Shown here: positions 22,373 through 33,403 of the stretch, in pieces
Position numbering within the stretch: position 1 is the first letter of the stretch
How the letters are laid out: the number at the start of each line of letters is the position of its first letter
Source of the DNA: Cudoniella acicularis
Lineage: Eukaryota; Ascomycota; Leotiomycetes; Helotiales; Helotiaceae
NCBI GenBank assembly: GCA_013054445.1
Contig: JAAMPI010000120.1
Coordinates: 1-63,261 of the forward strand
Length of the DNA: 63,261 nucleotides
Reading direction: 5' to 3'
Program-made: the position numbers and the translations under genes
Notes under the pieces: generated by a model
The model's database searches: none
The model's input: only the letters and a program-made list of their open reading frames with translations
Told to the model about the DNA's origin: nothing

Positions 22373-24270
22373 CCGCAGTAGGCCAGAGGCCCGGTGCCTA
22401 TCTCTATTTGGAATAAAAATTGCTTATTGTGTTATATGTATAAAGTAGGGAGTGCTCGAGCCGAGCGAGGTTTTGCCGACGACTTTCCGGGCGGCGTGAG
22501 GAAGGATATCGATCTCAGTAAAATTCACTCACTCACTTAAAAGAGCCACAACCTTGGCTCGAAGCCCGGCCCGGTCTCTACAATTTTAATGATTCAATGC
22601 ACTGCAAACTCCTAAAAACTGGTAAAACACCTTTTTCTAAATTTATGCGGAGTAAACTTTGAAAGTATATAAACAAACACCGCGTCGCACTCCTCGGTTA
22701 CACCTCGCTAAGCCCCCCTTTCCATGCAACAACACGCCAAAAAAGCTCAAAAAGGCAATTCACCCAACTACCGCATAAAAATTGAATATCGATCTACATC
22801 TGAAGATAAAAACAAAACAGTGAATTCTGCTCGGAGTGACAAAAGAGCATCGGCCCGGTTCGATTCACTTACTGCTCTTGTCGCCGGCCTACCGGTGTAG
22901 GGCTTTTGTCGTGTTAGAATGTGTCGAATGTCCCTATTAATATCCCGATATGGTTGCAGCTTGTCTGGACACCCAGCCGGGTGAACGCCTTCTGACAGCT
23001 CGGAAGAAAATACTTATTTTGGCTTAAATGTGCCGTTGCTGGGACCCACTCTGTTGCGGCTCCTGAGTCGGCCCGGTGCTGTGTAGTCGCGGCTCTCCCA
23101 GGTGGGAGGGACTGAGGACGAGGTTGTCGGCTTAGGGCTGGGTGGTGCTATTGATTTCGGCATTGGCGGCGGTGGTAGGAGGACGCAGATTGAAGCCGCT
23201 GAGTGGCGACTGTAATTCGAGTTTTGGACGTGCCGGCCTGATTGCGTTTGCCAGAAGATTGATGTATATCTGCACAGGTCTCTTGAAGACTCGAAGTTGG
23301 TACCAAGCACTGAACAGGCTAAAAAGTCAAATATGTTTTGGATGGAAAAAAATTCTTGAGTTAAAAATCAACGTTCTGAGCATATTGAATTAAACTTAAA
23401 AATCAAATTCTGCTGAAAATTAAGGGGGCTGGTTACGTATCACATATTCAACGCAGGGCAATACTTGGAAGAACAATTCACTGGGCTGGAAGAATTGCCG
23501 TATTATTGTCCCCGAATCCCCGATATATTTGAAGTCTTGCCGCTCAGCACCATGATGTGTCGTTTATGTTCTTATCTACGATTTAGTCGCAGAATCCCTC
23601 AGCTGCAAACATTTTACAACCATTCTACGTTTTGTATAGACCATCGAACCTTGCTCCAGATTGTCTTCCGTACCCCAGATTTCTCGCGAGGTTCCCCGTC
23701 TCATTGGCTCCAAGATTCTCCAAAATCACGCAAAACACTTGAAAATCATTGAACCACTACTAAGTTAAAGGCATCCGAAATTCCACTGCTCCAATAAGAC
23801 AGAAGACTAGATCAGGGGGATTGTTTTCTTTTCTAACAGCTTCTCATAATAGCAGTGCTATTTGAAGTGTCGTGCATGAATGGAGACGAAGTCCAAAACT
23901 CGCGGATAGTGAAGAGAATTGCGAATATTTCTTTCTTGTTCAAGACTGAACTAATGTAGTGGAATTCTATCCGCAATGGCCAAATAGCGCATACATTTTG
24001 GAGTATGCAAGAGCAACAATGGGCCATATGGTAAATCCAGTAATGATCCAAATGGCAAGTTTAGCATTAGACTAACAAGCAAGACCCATAATAGGCCACG
24101 ATAGAAAGTCACAAAAATGCAAAACGACACAAATTCACTATCATCTTCTCAAATTACTGAAGTAACCACTAACAGGATTTCCACGGCTCTGTTACGTACC
24201 ATGATTTCCGTCAGAAGATGGTGCATTTGTTGACAGCCCCTGACTGGAAACTCATGCAATTGCTAATTGT

Positions 24271-25286
24271 TCAAAAGCCTCTGCACAACCCTCCCGAGGC
24301 AATGTGCAGTTTGGTATTGACCGTGTTGTTGACCATAGAAGTGCGGATGGAGTGGGTTTGGGGATGGTGGAGGCCGCATTCCCCCGGAGGTGCGCCATCC
24401 ACGCGGCGACGCTTAGTCGAGCTGCTTGGTTTTAGAATGAAGCGGTCGTAGTCGTAGTTGGCATAGTCGCCGTTTTGCTTTGCCTGGATAGCTTGTTTAG
24501 GGGTGAGAGGCATCCCGTTCGAGACATCAACTTGGTGTTGTTTCCAGTCAAAGCCTGCTGTCTCAACAGGGGGGAGACCAATACGCTAGGAGAAGAGATG
24601 ATAGCGAAGATATTTAAGTACTGCTTTGCCGGTGCAGTTTTCCAGTCGTGAGCACTGGTCTGTCTTGTGGTTTTTCTTGTCGCAGATCACGCAACAGGTA
24701 ATATATCCCCTGCTGTCACACTGTACGCAAATTAGTGATAAGTGCCCGGGTACTTGGCATTGATCACATATCTGGCCATCGGCAGGCCTTGTATTGACTT
24801 GAGAGCGCAAGTTCGAACCTTCTGTTTTGCACTTCAAAGCTAAGTGGCTGGGAATTTTTTGCTCGGCTGGATGGAGAATGTGGAAGGTTCGACTAACTCC
24901 TTCATCTTAAACAATCAGTCGCTCTTCTTATTAGATCAAAACATTCGAATCTGGAATATTTTACCTTTGACATCCACCTGCTGGGGCCCTCCAGATTTTC
25001 TTGAGTTTGATTCTTCTATAGAAAGTCAATTGCTGTCCTCAATGCTTGGAAGAGAATAGAATCTCACCATTAATCCGCGCTTGTTGGTGCTCGCCAGACT
25101 CTTCAGAATATGGTTCAACTAGAGCAGGTCAGTATTATCTAAGCGTCAAGCATTTCAAAGATGAAGTTCACCTTTGGTTTTCTCCAGAGGGCTGTTATCG
25201 GTTGGGCCTGAATGTGGCCGCGGTGTCGTGGTTGAGAAGGTCTGGGAGGGAGACAACGGCTCCCGCTTTATCTTGTGTGCGTCCAT
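24271..25286 (-). CDS. Zinc-knuckle-like Cys-rich protein, four exons, one in-frame TAG or tiny intron
   Basis: Exons 25286-25172, 25118-25068, 25015-24965 and 24905-24271 join in frame (284 codons) across three canonical introns of 53, 52 and 59 bp. The start chosen is MDAHKIKREPLSPSQ; the frame is open upstream too. The fourth exon carries CDQCQVPGHLSLICVQC, then CCVICDKKNHKTDQC and ENC: CxxC-x3-H-x4-C and CxxC-x4-H-x4-C zinc-knuckle-type units suited to RNA or DNA binding. A TAG at 24586-24588 interrupts before RIGLPPVETAGFDWKQ and a basic tail (STKRRRVDG). It is either a nonsense change or the end of a 36-bp intron (24586-24621: GTACTT donor, pyrimidine-rich, TAG acceptor) that would keep the frame. 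The gene lies in the AT-rich, transposon-scarred stretch; transposon-derived origin is possible but unproved. Confidence 0.6.
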
Positions 25287-26291
25287 TATGGTTGAACGCT
25301 GGCCGAACTGGGGTGATGGAGATGGATTTTGGATTGGGGTTGGAGTTACCGCGGTGGTGATAGGTGGTTGTGCTGCGGTGATGTTTTTCTCGGAGTTGCG
25401 GTTGCGCGCGAATCTAAGTTGATGGAAGAGGTCCTGTCGCTTCACCCCTTCCGCTAAAGACCTACGGCTAGCAACCTCTCTTCGAAGGTGAATCCACGTA
25501 CCATAGTAGATTCTATTTACAAGCAGCCGCATTACCCAAAAGCAGAAATCTCAACTATCTCGACTTACAATTATTATAACCAAGTAAATTTATGCACAGA
25601 AGCTAAAAACATCGTCAAACTGTTGGGTAGCAAGCCAGCATTCTATTGCATGAATTTGTAATCTCAGAAAGTCCCAATTCCTCTGGCGGATTAATAAAGA
25701 AGGATATCTCACTTACAAGAAGAATTTTTTTCTCCAACTGACTCTGGCGGGTCATTCCGTCCGAAGAAGTTCAGACAATGATCGAGAAGCAGCACATAAG
25801 CATCATCTGACTTGATCAGTTTCTTCCAGATGGCTCGATACTAGGATAATAGGCAGTCGGAAACAGGATCTGCAGAACAAGAACAACATATCCTGCTACT
25901 CCTTTGTTAGCAACTCCAGAGTTGCAAAGAATAATTTTGCTTAAAACCGCTATTGCTTTGTCTTCACCTATTATTGTAGAAGGAACAGGAAAAGACTAGA
26001 AGAAACTCAAAGACCGTAACGAGACAATCAATTGTCTTCTGTTTCCGCTTTGTTGGAAGGCATATTCCTCCTTTGATAGTTTTAAAAGAACAAAACTAGA
26101 AGAAATAACAGGATAAGCGAAAGACTATATAACATTTCCTATAATGGGCGTTGTTTTATTCACCACACACACACAGTGAGTTCCATCTTAAAACCAAATA
26201 CAGTAGAGTCTACCGTATTTCACAATATTCCTAACTCAAACGTAAAAAAAATAAGACATTTGAGAGAATCGTAGAGGATCAAAACTTAAAA
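25287..26291. other. Divergent intergenic region, AT-rich
   Basis: The zinc-knuckle frame stays open up to 25532, so its 5' end may reach further. A short (CA)n run lies at 26161-26175, close to the next start. No other gene is supported. Confidence 0.45.
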
Positions 26292-27929
26292 ATGTGTTTA
26301 ATCACCATTATCACTTACGCCCGCTGTGGACATGAAGTGAGAGAAACGGGTGAGTGTGTTACAACCGCTTGTGCCAGAACACACTATACTAATACCAAGA
26401 AAAGAACTTGGCGTTTCTGGGAAAGAAAGAACACAGTTCCCGAACCTGTGAGAAGACCATGTCAGACCTACATGATTGAGAAAAAAGAAACCGACTGGTG
26501 CCCAGATTGCAAAGAGGAGATTAACAGGCGAATCCAGAGAATGGGACAGCCAGTACAAGAGGCTGTGGCTAAACACTCCTCTTCTAACGTTCGTGAAGCT
26601 AGAAGTTCCGATGATAGATGGCATTACATCTGTGAAAACTGTATAGACAGAATGCGGACGCCCACCAAAGAACAGAGGAAGAAATACAATGGTCTGTGTT
26701 GTGCTGACGGACTCGAATTATGGGAACACGCCCATATGGAGATAAACCGTCCACCACCACAGATACAAAGATCGACAAGTCCACCTACTCAATGGATCCA
26801 CAAATGTGGTAGCTGTATTGTCAACCGTAGACAACCTGGGCCAGGGAACAAGGGGCAATTTTGTTGTGAAAACGGCTACCGTGAATGGCAAAGTTCTCAC
26901 CTCGGGTTACACCCAACTATTCGGGCGGATTACGTTCTTCCTCATTCAATCCACACGGGTGTAGATTTCAACAGCGAGGGAATTACATATCCGCTACAGC
27001 CCCGCAGAGCAGTTCAACAAACTCAGCCAGAACAGCAGCGAGGGCAACGAGTTCCTAACCACAACAAGCCACTACCACCACCTCCGGCCGAAAGAATTCG
27101 CCGCGCTCCTCGGACTCCGCGCCCAAGAAGTAGTACAGAAAGAGCCAAGGAAGGCGCCACGGCGGCGCAGGAAAGGTACCGGCAGGAAAAATTATACGAG
27201 AGCTTCCAGCCATCCCTTGGATATGACCTTTCTCCAACCCAACGTAGAAACAGCATAGAACGGTCACGAGAGAATGGAGCGGCTGCGGCACAACGCTACG
27301 GATGGCAGTGGCAGAGATACGAACAAACAACCGATCTCGACGCAGCTCTCATAAATGGATTACATGGCATTCCAGGAGAGGATCCAAGAATGTTCAGTGA
27401 AGCATCACCCGAACCTCAACAACAGACCTTCCGAACTCAGGCTCCAGCTCTAGCTAGGACTCTAGCTAGGACTCCGGTCAGAACTCCAGCCAGGGCTCCG
27501 ATTAGGGCTCCGACCCCAGCTCATGGGCCTTCGCACAACGATTTCCAGGTATATCAAGAACCTCGGATTGATTGGAGGAGATGGGAAGGTATGCCTCAGA
27601 CAAACCACGGGCGCTACCCAGGCCCAAATACCCCAGACGAGGAGCCAATCCCAGCAGAACCACTTCACCTGCGACAAGGGGAGATTGAGCGACCCACATA
27701 TTGGAATCGAGGTATGCTACCCGATGAAAACGGTGTGTCACCGCTGACTTCGCCATTCGACCGTTCAAGGATCTTTTCGCCAGTCACAGAGATGTCGAGT
27801 GAAGATGATACGGAATCATCTTCAGACAGCATAGTGGAGAACGTACTTTCAAGTCTGGATGGACAAATTAACGAGGCGATAGATTCCTGGAGCCCAGTAT
27901 CCAGCACCCGACACTCCAGGGACCGATAG
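26292..27929 (+). CDS. Cys-rich 'CGH' protein with two tandem CxxC-CC modules (545 aa)
   Basis: A single intact exon. The N-terminus (MCLITIITYARCGHEVRETG) has a CGH at residues 12-14, further Cys at 22, 27, 57, and DWCPDC at 69-73. Two related modules follow: W110-H-Y-I-C114-E-N-C117 ... C136-C137-A-D-G-L-E-L-W-E-H and W168-I-H-K-C172-G-S-C175 ... C191-C192-E-N-G-Y-R-E-W-Q. Each is CxxC, a 15-18 residue loop, CC-x-(D/N)-G-x2-(E)-W and His, which looks like a duplicated metal-binding unit. The rest is disordered, with an RTP/RAP short repeat at about 390-415 and an acidic Ser-rich end. The opening resembles the decayed gene at 19350, so the two are likely paralogues 5 kb apart in the same orientation. 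No enzymatic motif; function unknown. Confidence 0.75.
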   Translation: MCLITIITYARCGHEVRETGECVTTACARTHYTNTKKRTWRFWERKNTVPEPVRRPCQTYMIEKKETDWCPDCKEEINRRIQRMGQPVQEAVAKHSSSNVREARSSDDRWHYICENCIDRMRTPTKEQRKKYNGLCCADGLELWEHAHMEINRPPPQIQRSTSPPTQWIHKCGSCIVNRRQPGPGNKGQFCCENGYREWQSSHLGLHPTIRADYVLPHSIHTGVDFNSEGITYPLQPRRAVQQTQPEQQRGQRVPNHNKPLPPPPAERIRRAPRTPRPRSSTERAKEGATAAQERYRQEKLYESFQPSLGYDLSPTQRRNSIERSRENGAAAAQRYGWQWQRYEQTTDLDAALINGLHGIPGEDPRMFSEASPEPQQQTFRTQAPALARTLARTPVRTPARAPIRAPTPAHGPSHNDFQVYQEPRIDWRRWEGMPQTNHGRYPGPNTPDEEPIPAEPLHLRQGEIERPTYWNRGMLPDENGVSPLTSPFDRSRIFSPVTEMSSEDDTESSSDSIVENVLSSLDGQINEAIDSWSPVSSTRHSRDR

Positions 27930-28438
27930 TCATTGTACATGTGAGTAGACTTGACATTGGACCAAGACAAGAAAATTGGAGCAGTCGCCCTTTCGCATAA
28001 ACCCTGGAGGCTCTTTTGAGAGACTGAAGATTATTTAGGATAGCACCAATATAAAATCAATGAAGAAAATGTACAAATGCAACATCATATCGAGACAGTG
28101 AATGTAAACGATAGCACGGAATGTGATTTATCGCGATCTGAAGTAGAGACAAGTGGTCAAATTAAGGTATGAGCCTGTAACACCTAGAAACTCCATGTTG
28201 ACCGTCTGTAAGAAACATGAGAATGCCTCGCACCTTTCCCTGTCAAAATTATTTCGTGGTCCAATCGACAACCACAGTTACCCCTCGGAACTGCCTAGGA
28301 ATCTGTTTGATGGGTTCTGGACTTTCTCCATATTTGCGTCCCTTAGGTCAACGACCTAATCTCCCATGCAGTATTTATTGACTTTGCCTTCGTTTTTATT
28401 CCAAGAGCCGCATGAGAGCCCCGTCTAGCTTTGTGTGT
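27930..28438. other. Convergent intergenic region
   Basis: About 500 bp between two 3' ends. A 68-codon frame (28153-28359) has no recognisable content. Confidence 0.5.
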
Positions 28439-29129
28439 TCAGTTGGCTTTGCCGTTCTTGACAGTGCCGTTTGTCTTTCCTGTCTTGAACTTCTTGATCT
28501 CCTTCCCAACAGCTTCATTCACCCTCTTCTGCAACTCGGGTCGATACCCAAATTTAAAGAGGAATTCCATGAAGACGAAAAAAGGAGCCAGCACTAAGGC
28601 CTGAATCAAATTGTCAAGCAAAGCCGGGGCTCGACCCTCAAAACACTCCATGTCCAACAAACTGGGCAATCCAAGCAAAAATCTCAACAGCTATGCCAAT
28701 GGTATTAACAGAAGAAGTGTGTGTAGATGTGAGATGGTTCGCATATGCGGTCCAGCCGATGATCAATGGCAAAAGTACGGAACCTGCGACTGGTTCGAGG
28801 AGGATGTAAAAGGCGCCGTACCCTATTGCCCCGATGGTTCCAGCGTTGAGGGGGAGATTGGGAATCGACAGCCAGCTTGGTAGAGGTATAAATGTTGGAC
28901 TATTGGTCGCCTGAAAGAATGTCAGCATTTAGACACTTTGCTCGGGGTAGGTAGCATACAAGAAGTAAACTGGCAGCCAGAATTAGAGGCACGCAGGTCA
29001 TGTGTATGGCGATATTAACGGGGTTATGGTGGTAGGCGCCATACTGTTCCAAGATCAGCACTCGGAAGACTCGAGATGGCGCAAATAGTGACTTACGAAG
29101 CACAACTGTTTCTCAAGGTCTAGAGACAT
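28439..29129 (-). CDS. Mpo1-like 2-hydroxy fatty acid dioxygenase (DUF962), with one-base frame break
   Basis: Exons 29129-29097, 29043-28960 and 28910-28439 across two 49-53 bp introns. The protein begins MSLDLEKQLCFYGAYHHNPVN, with the His-rich start typical of the DUF962/Mpo1 family, then several membrane segments (PLILAASLLL, TIGAIGYGAFYILLEP, 'ALVLAPFFVFMEFLF'). Family members in yeast act in the ER membrane in alpha-oxidation of 2-hydroxy fatty acids from phytosphingosine, using iron. The conserved IAQFVGHGVFEGRAPAL stretch is split: four A at 28640-28643 (TTTT in the gene) give GHGV-F-stop; three would give VFEGRAP. With that one base removed the protein is 195 aa and full length. In a conserved gene an assembly error is at least as likely as true loss. 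Confidence 0.8.
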
Positions 29130-29990
29130 TTCGAAGATGCAGGTATGAAGGGATCGAGCTCGGAGAATTTATTTGTTGCGTGTTGCGGAGTTGCGGCCTT
29201 GTCGTTGTAAATGTAGATGCCGTCGAGGAGAGTAAATCAACGCGATGGTGTTTACCGCAGGATCATCCCAGGAAGAGTAGTGATGAGGTTATTGACAGGT
29301 TACGGAGCAGTGTATTTGTCGAACGATGTCGCAGCCATACCGGTAATTCACATGTTGTTATCGGCCAAGCCTAGGCTTTGAGGCATCCCTCCCCGCATGT
29401 GCATTGTTGGCGTTGGGCGTTGGGCGCTGGCCGCTGGGCAGGGGATGTGAGGGATGTGAGGGATGAATGCTACAGCGAGCATGCGTTGCATGCGTCACTA
29501 ATAACCACAAATCGAGAATTCCAACCGCAACCGCGAACATCCTACCTCTTTGTCTACTCGGCGACCTCGTCCTCTGTTCTCGCGCCGACTTCTTTCACGC
29601 ATCGACGGCCTTTGTGCGCTCTCTGTGACGGCCCCCAGAGACGCGCCAGAGCTTCTGTCCTTGCAGCGCCATTCTTTTGAGCAGTGTACGTCATGTTGCC
29701 AACCCAGCGCCTCATCGCGTTCTGGACTGATGACTGCAGATTTCCTCGGTGATCAAGCGCATCATATCTACAGGTTTAGAGCAGCTTGCGCGATCAGGGA
29801 GGTTATCTTTATGGGTTAGGACAAGCGCGTTTGGGAAGTGTGGTGTTGTTGATTCAATCAGTCTCGACAGTATATCACTTTTGCCGCAGTCGCCTCCGAC
29901 GCGCTATCCGCCACAGATTTTTCTTCCTGAACATCTTCTCCCATCGAAAAATATAGACCCTACCCAGCAGTCTTCTGCAACTCCAGCACG
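29130..29990. other. Divergent promoter region of Mpo1-like gene and rpb7
   Basis: Holds short direct repeats (GGGATGTGA x3 at about 29442-29464; GTTGGGC variants at about 29408-29440) and a CT-rich stretch before rpb7. No gene is supported; ORFs at 29358-29819 are low complexity. Confidence 0.45.
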
Positions 29991-30664
29991 ATGTTCTTCG
30001 TCCTCAACCTCACCCACTCGGTGACCCTGCACCCTTCATACTTTGGCAGGAATATGCACGAGTTGGTCACAGGAAAGCTCTTGAAGGATGTTGAAGGAAC
30101 ATGCACTGGTCGATACTTCATCATCACAATCATGGACACAGTCAATATCTCCGAGGGACGGATTCTGCCCGGAAGCGGGTTGGCAGAGTTTACTGTGAGC
30201 TATCGAGCCGTAGTTTGGAGACCTTTCAAAGGCGAGACTGTAAGGAATTGGAATTGAAAACTTGCGCCTTGGCTTACTGTTAATCACAGGTCGATGCTAT
30301 TGTGACTTCGGTCAACCAGGTTGGCTTCTTCGCAGATGCTGGTCCACTTCCTCTATTTGTCTCATCTCATGTAAGTACAAAGGTCTTTGGGGTGGAGAAC
30401 AACCGCTGATATCATGCAAGTTGATCCCTCCTGATATCAAATTCGACCCAAATGCTACACCCCCTCAGTTTACAAATAACGAAGACTCGGTCATCGACGT
30501 CGGCACCCATGTGCGCGTCAAGCTGATCGGCACAAGAGCAGAAGTAGGAGGCATGTATGCCATTGCCAGTATCAGGGAGGATTACCTCGGGTGCGTTACT
30601 CAGTCATGGTTATCGCTTGATATACAGCTAACCAAATTCCAGCTGCTTGCAAGGTGCTCCTTAA
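29991..30664 (+). CDS. rpb7: RNA polymerase II subunit Rpb7
   Basis: Exons 29991-30239, 30290-30370, 30421-30590 and 30643-30664 join to 173 aa. The sequence is clearly Rpb7: it starts [19 protein letters not shown], has [19 protein letters not shown], '[19 protein letters not shown]', [17 protein letters not shown] and ends [13 protein letters not shown]. Rpb7 pairs with Rpb4 as the stalk of RNA polymerase II: residues 1-80 are the N-terminal RNP-like fold and the rest an OB-fold that contacts nascent RNA. Length matches the family (about 170 aa). Three introns of 50-52 bp have canonical ends. Single-copy core gene and a reliable phylogenetic marker for placing the organism. Confidence 0.95.
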
Positions 30665-31753
30665 AGCCTACAAAAGCACAACGCACCACTTCATGGCGCC
30701 GAAAAAGAGATTATTCGAAATCGCAACTTCCCACCACCTTGACAACTTTATGCATCTGGATCTGCATTGGGGCCCAATTTTTCTGTCACATCGGCACTTC
30801 CCGGCCCTAATTGACTTTATGGTACACCCTAACAGATTCTACCAAAGAGAATTGTCGTGGGTTGAGCCCTAAGACCAAAATTGAAGATCATAGGAAGGAG
30901 AATCTCGGAGGTTTAGAAAATCCAGCACTTGAATCGGCTTTTTTGCTGCAACTTGTGAAATGTGAATTAGAATTTCTGTTCGATTTTATTACGCCATTTC
31001 AAGGTTGCAAGGAGCCTCCACTTACCCCTTTAAAATTCTCCAGCACGCTTTTTTTTTAAATCGATCGATCGATCGATTGCTGCAAACTAAGTTTAGCTAG
31101 CTGCACTTCGAAATTGTTCGTCCACTATGGTTTAAAGGCTAGGTTCATGTCATCTGAGCTAAAAATTATTTCTGGCTTTTATTTTATTTGGGTTCAGCGA
31201 AACTCGGGGCCGAAACCAGAAACTAACTGTCTTCAGAATAACTTTTGGCTGAAGAGTCGGATTTCGAAGCTATCTAGCATTTTTTGAAGTATGGTTGGGG
31301 TTTATTTCACCCTTTCACGGTTTAGCTACGGTGTTGTTGCTACGCTATGGCATCATTCTGACCAACTTTTCACTCTCATGATGATTGTGACCCTCGATGG
31401 CGCACTTGTTCCATATTTTCAAGTGAAGACTCGTATATCTTCAGTTCTGTGCTCAAGTTCTTCTCCACGTCTCTCCAAAGCTTCAGCTTTTGAATTGGAG
31501 GTGCATCCTGCTTTTCCTTGATACCTGCTCTCACAGCCCCTCTTTCGCCCAGAAAATCCGTCTTTCTTTACCAAAAGCTCTAGGATCTTTTGCCCGGGTC
31601 GAATTCCTCCCCTGGCCTCCCGGGTTGTCGACATAAAAGCGCCCCAACTCTTACCTAGCCTATCGCCTTTTCCACTAAAGACCACTTTCCAGCAAGTCGT
31701 CACCGGTCAATCTCTTCATACGGCCATTCAATTTTCAAAAAAACTCAATCAAA
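30665..31753. other. Intergenic with (ATCG)n repeat
   Basis: A run of ATCG units at 31060-31078 follows a T-tract. The frames at 31291-31703 show no motif. Probably the rpb7 3' region and the promoter of the next gene. Confidence 0.45.
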
Positions 31754-33403
31754 ATGGCTTCCCCGACAGTGTTCGCACCCAAGCCACAAAGCCCAATTGC
31801 GCACCTCAAGGCCCTCAGAAGCCCTCCGAGTCTCAAAAACGACTTCTTTAGCGACGGCAACCTATCTCCAGCCAGACACACCTCGGAAATCTACGTCGAG
31901 CATCTCCGCCGACGATGTTCAAAGCACTTTCAGGAAACGCTCGAGCAACTAGCTCAGCTTACCCTCAAAGATTACGGCTATGTGCACCGCCCTCGAACCT
32001 GCCAAAAAGCCCAGCTACAAAAATCTCAGGAGTTAAAGTCTAACGCCGATGCTGAATTCCTTTGCGGACTGACGAGAAAAGCACCGGCCTTCATGGGATC
32101 TAAGCTGGCCAACTCCCGGCTTTGTTCCCAAAAGGAAGCTTTCCGATATTTTGGTGAAGCGTTCATGAAGCGTCTCTCTTCTGCCTTTAGTCATTACCAA
32201 AGGTTGCTAAAGGCAGTCAAGGATACGAAAGAGAAAGAACGGAAAACGAAGAATGAGCTGAAAGCCATCAGGGCCAAAGCCTCATCAGCTAAGCACTCAA
32301 ACGTAGCTGAAGAAGAGCTAGCTGAAAGCGAGCGCAGAAGCAAAAGAAGAAAAACGCTTGATGGAAGTGATGTGCATCACGACAGCGGGATATTCTTAAC
32401 CCCTTGTTTAGATTTAGGGACTAAGCCAAAGGAGCACTGTGAGCTCACCTGGGCCCCACGACCAGTCACCCCTGCAACACAAGAATATTACGCTCTAAGT
32501 GCCCGTTACTCTGAGGAAAGATTCATACTCGAAAAAGCCAGGAAGAAGGCCCTGGCTTTCGCGCCAAAATATTTCGAGCGAGTACGGAAAGTTAACGAAT
32601 ATCTTACCAGCCAAGTTGAGATGGTTAAGAAGGAGCTTGACCGTGGCTTTCAGATTCCAGTCCCTTACGCGGAATCAAAGAAGAGAACTCTCGAGAGCGC
32701 TACACTGCTTGTTAAGAATTTGATTCGGGAACATGGCTTTCACCAAGATCGCACAGATCCGTATAAATTCCTCAAGTCCTCGGATTCTCTTTATCAGGAA
32801 ACGCGGTGCGTAAAATTTGGAGGATGGCTTAAGGATCTTTATTGCGAGGATCGTGATTTCTTGGATTATGTGCAAGCTATCAAGATGGCTATTCGGGATA
32901 GGACATTTCGAAATATGACCTTGGATGAGGTTAATTATCCTTTTTGGAAAGATGCCCGAGACAGCAACACGCAAATGGGCATTAAAGATCTGATGGATTT
33001 CAACAACTCTGAGCGAGAAATGCACAGGCGGCATATGAAAAAAAAGTTACGACGAAAATCTCGCTTAGAGCGAAAGATTTCAAGGTTATAAAGGAGTATC
33101 TGCCAAAGTTGGATATATTGGTGTGCTGGCTGGAGCCTAGTGCGAATGAAGAGGAGGATGATGCTCAAGGCGGTGAGTCCTAAGGAACCGGAGCGGGAGG
33201 GCATGTTGGATCCAATGCTGTTTGAGCCATCTAGTAACAATGTTCTAGGTGGGCTGGCGGAGAAAAGCGTGGTTGGAGAAGAAGGTCGACAGGAGTTGGA
33301 AGGCGACTTGGACCGGGCGCTTCTGGAGCTTCTAAAAATAATGAGGCGGGTGGGACGACGCAGCTCGGAGGATAAGAAGACGATGATTTCAAGAGGAAAA
33401 TAA
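31754..33403 (+). CDS. Basic coiled-coil hypothetical protein, frame broken near 3' end
   Basis: ATG at 31754 opens a 445-codon frame to 33091. The protein is Lys/Arg-rich: PKPQSPIAHLKALRSPPSL at the start, a helical, probably coiled-coil stretch at about 140-200 (DTKEKERKTKNELKAIRAKA), a nuclear-localisation-like RRSKRRKTLDG, and more helices (EKARKKALAFAPKYFERVRK). At the run of eight A (33038-33045) the frame leaves the natural one: with nine A it would read MKKKVTTKISLRAKDFKVIK, then LPKLDILVCWLEPSANEEED; a second shift near 33180 restores KEPEREGMLDPMLFEPSSN to a stop at 33401-33403. Both extensions read as normal coding sequence, so the original or true protein is probably about 550 aa. 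I do not recognise the family. Confidence 0.65.

Larger units (their letters stand above)
21588..24270. other. AT-rich region with transposon-like scars
   Basis: No intact gene. AT-rich blocks (about 21990-22080, 22590-22680) alternate with GC-rich islands. 22320-22580 has features of a retroelement terminal repeat: a perfect 12-bp palindrome at 22361-22372 and a GC-rich stretch ending TCTCTACA at about 22580. On the minus strand 23310-22800 reads as degenerate coding sequence (PPTWESRDYTAPGRLRSRNR) in shifting frames. A frame at 23465-23752 shows no motif. I could not identify reverse transcriptase, integrase or transposase motifs. Confidence 0.4.

Noticed and set aside
22838..22880. tRNA-like B-box (GGTTCGATTC)
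   Set aside because: No A-box, acceptor or anticodon stem can be folded around it; the flanks form a simple imperfect hairpin instead.
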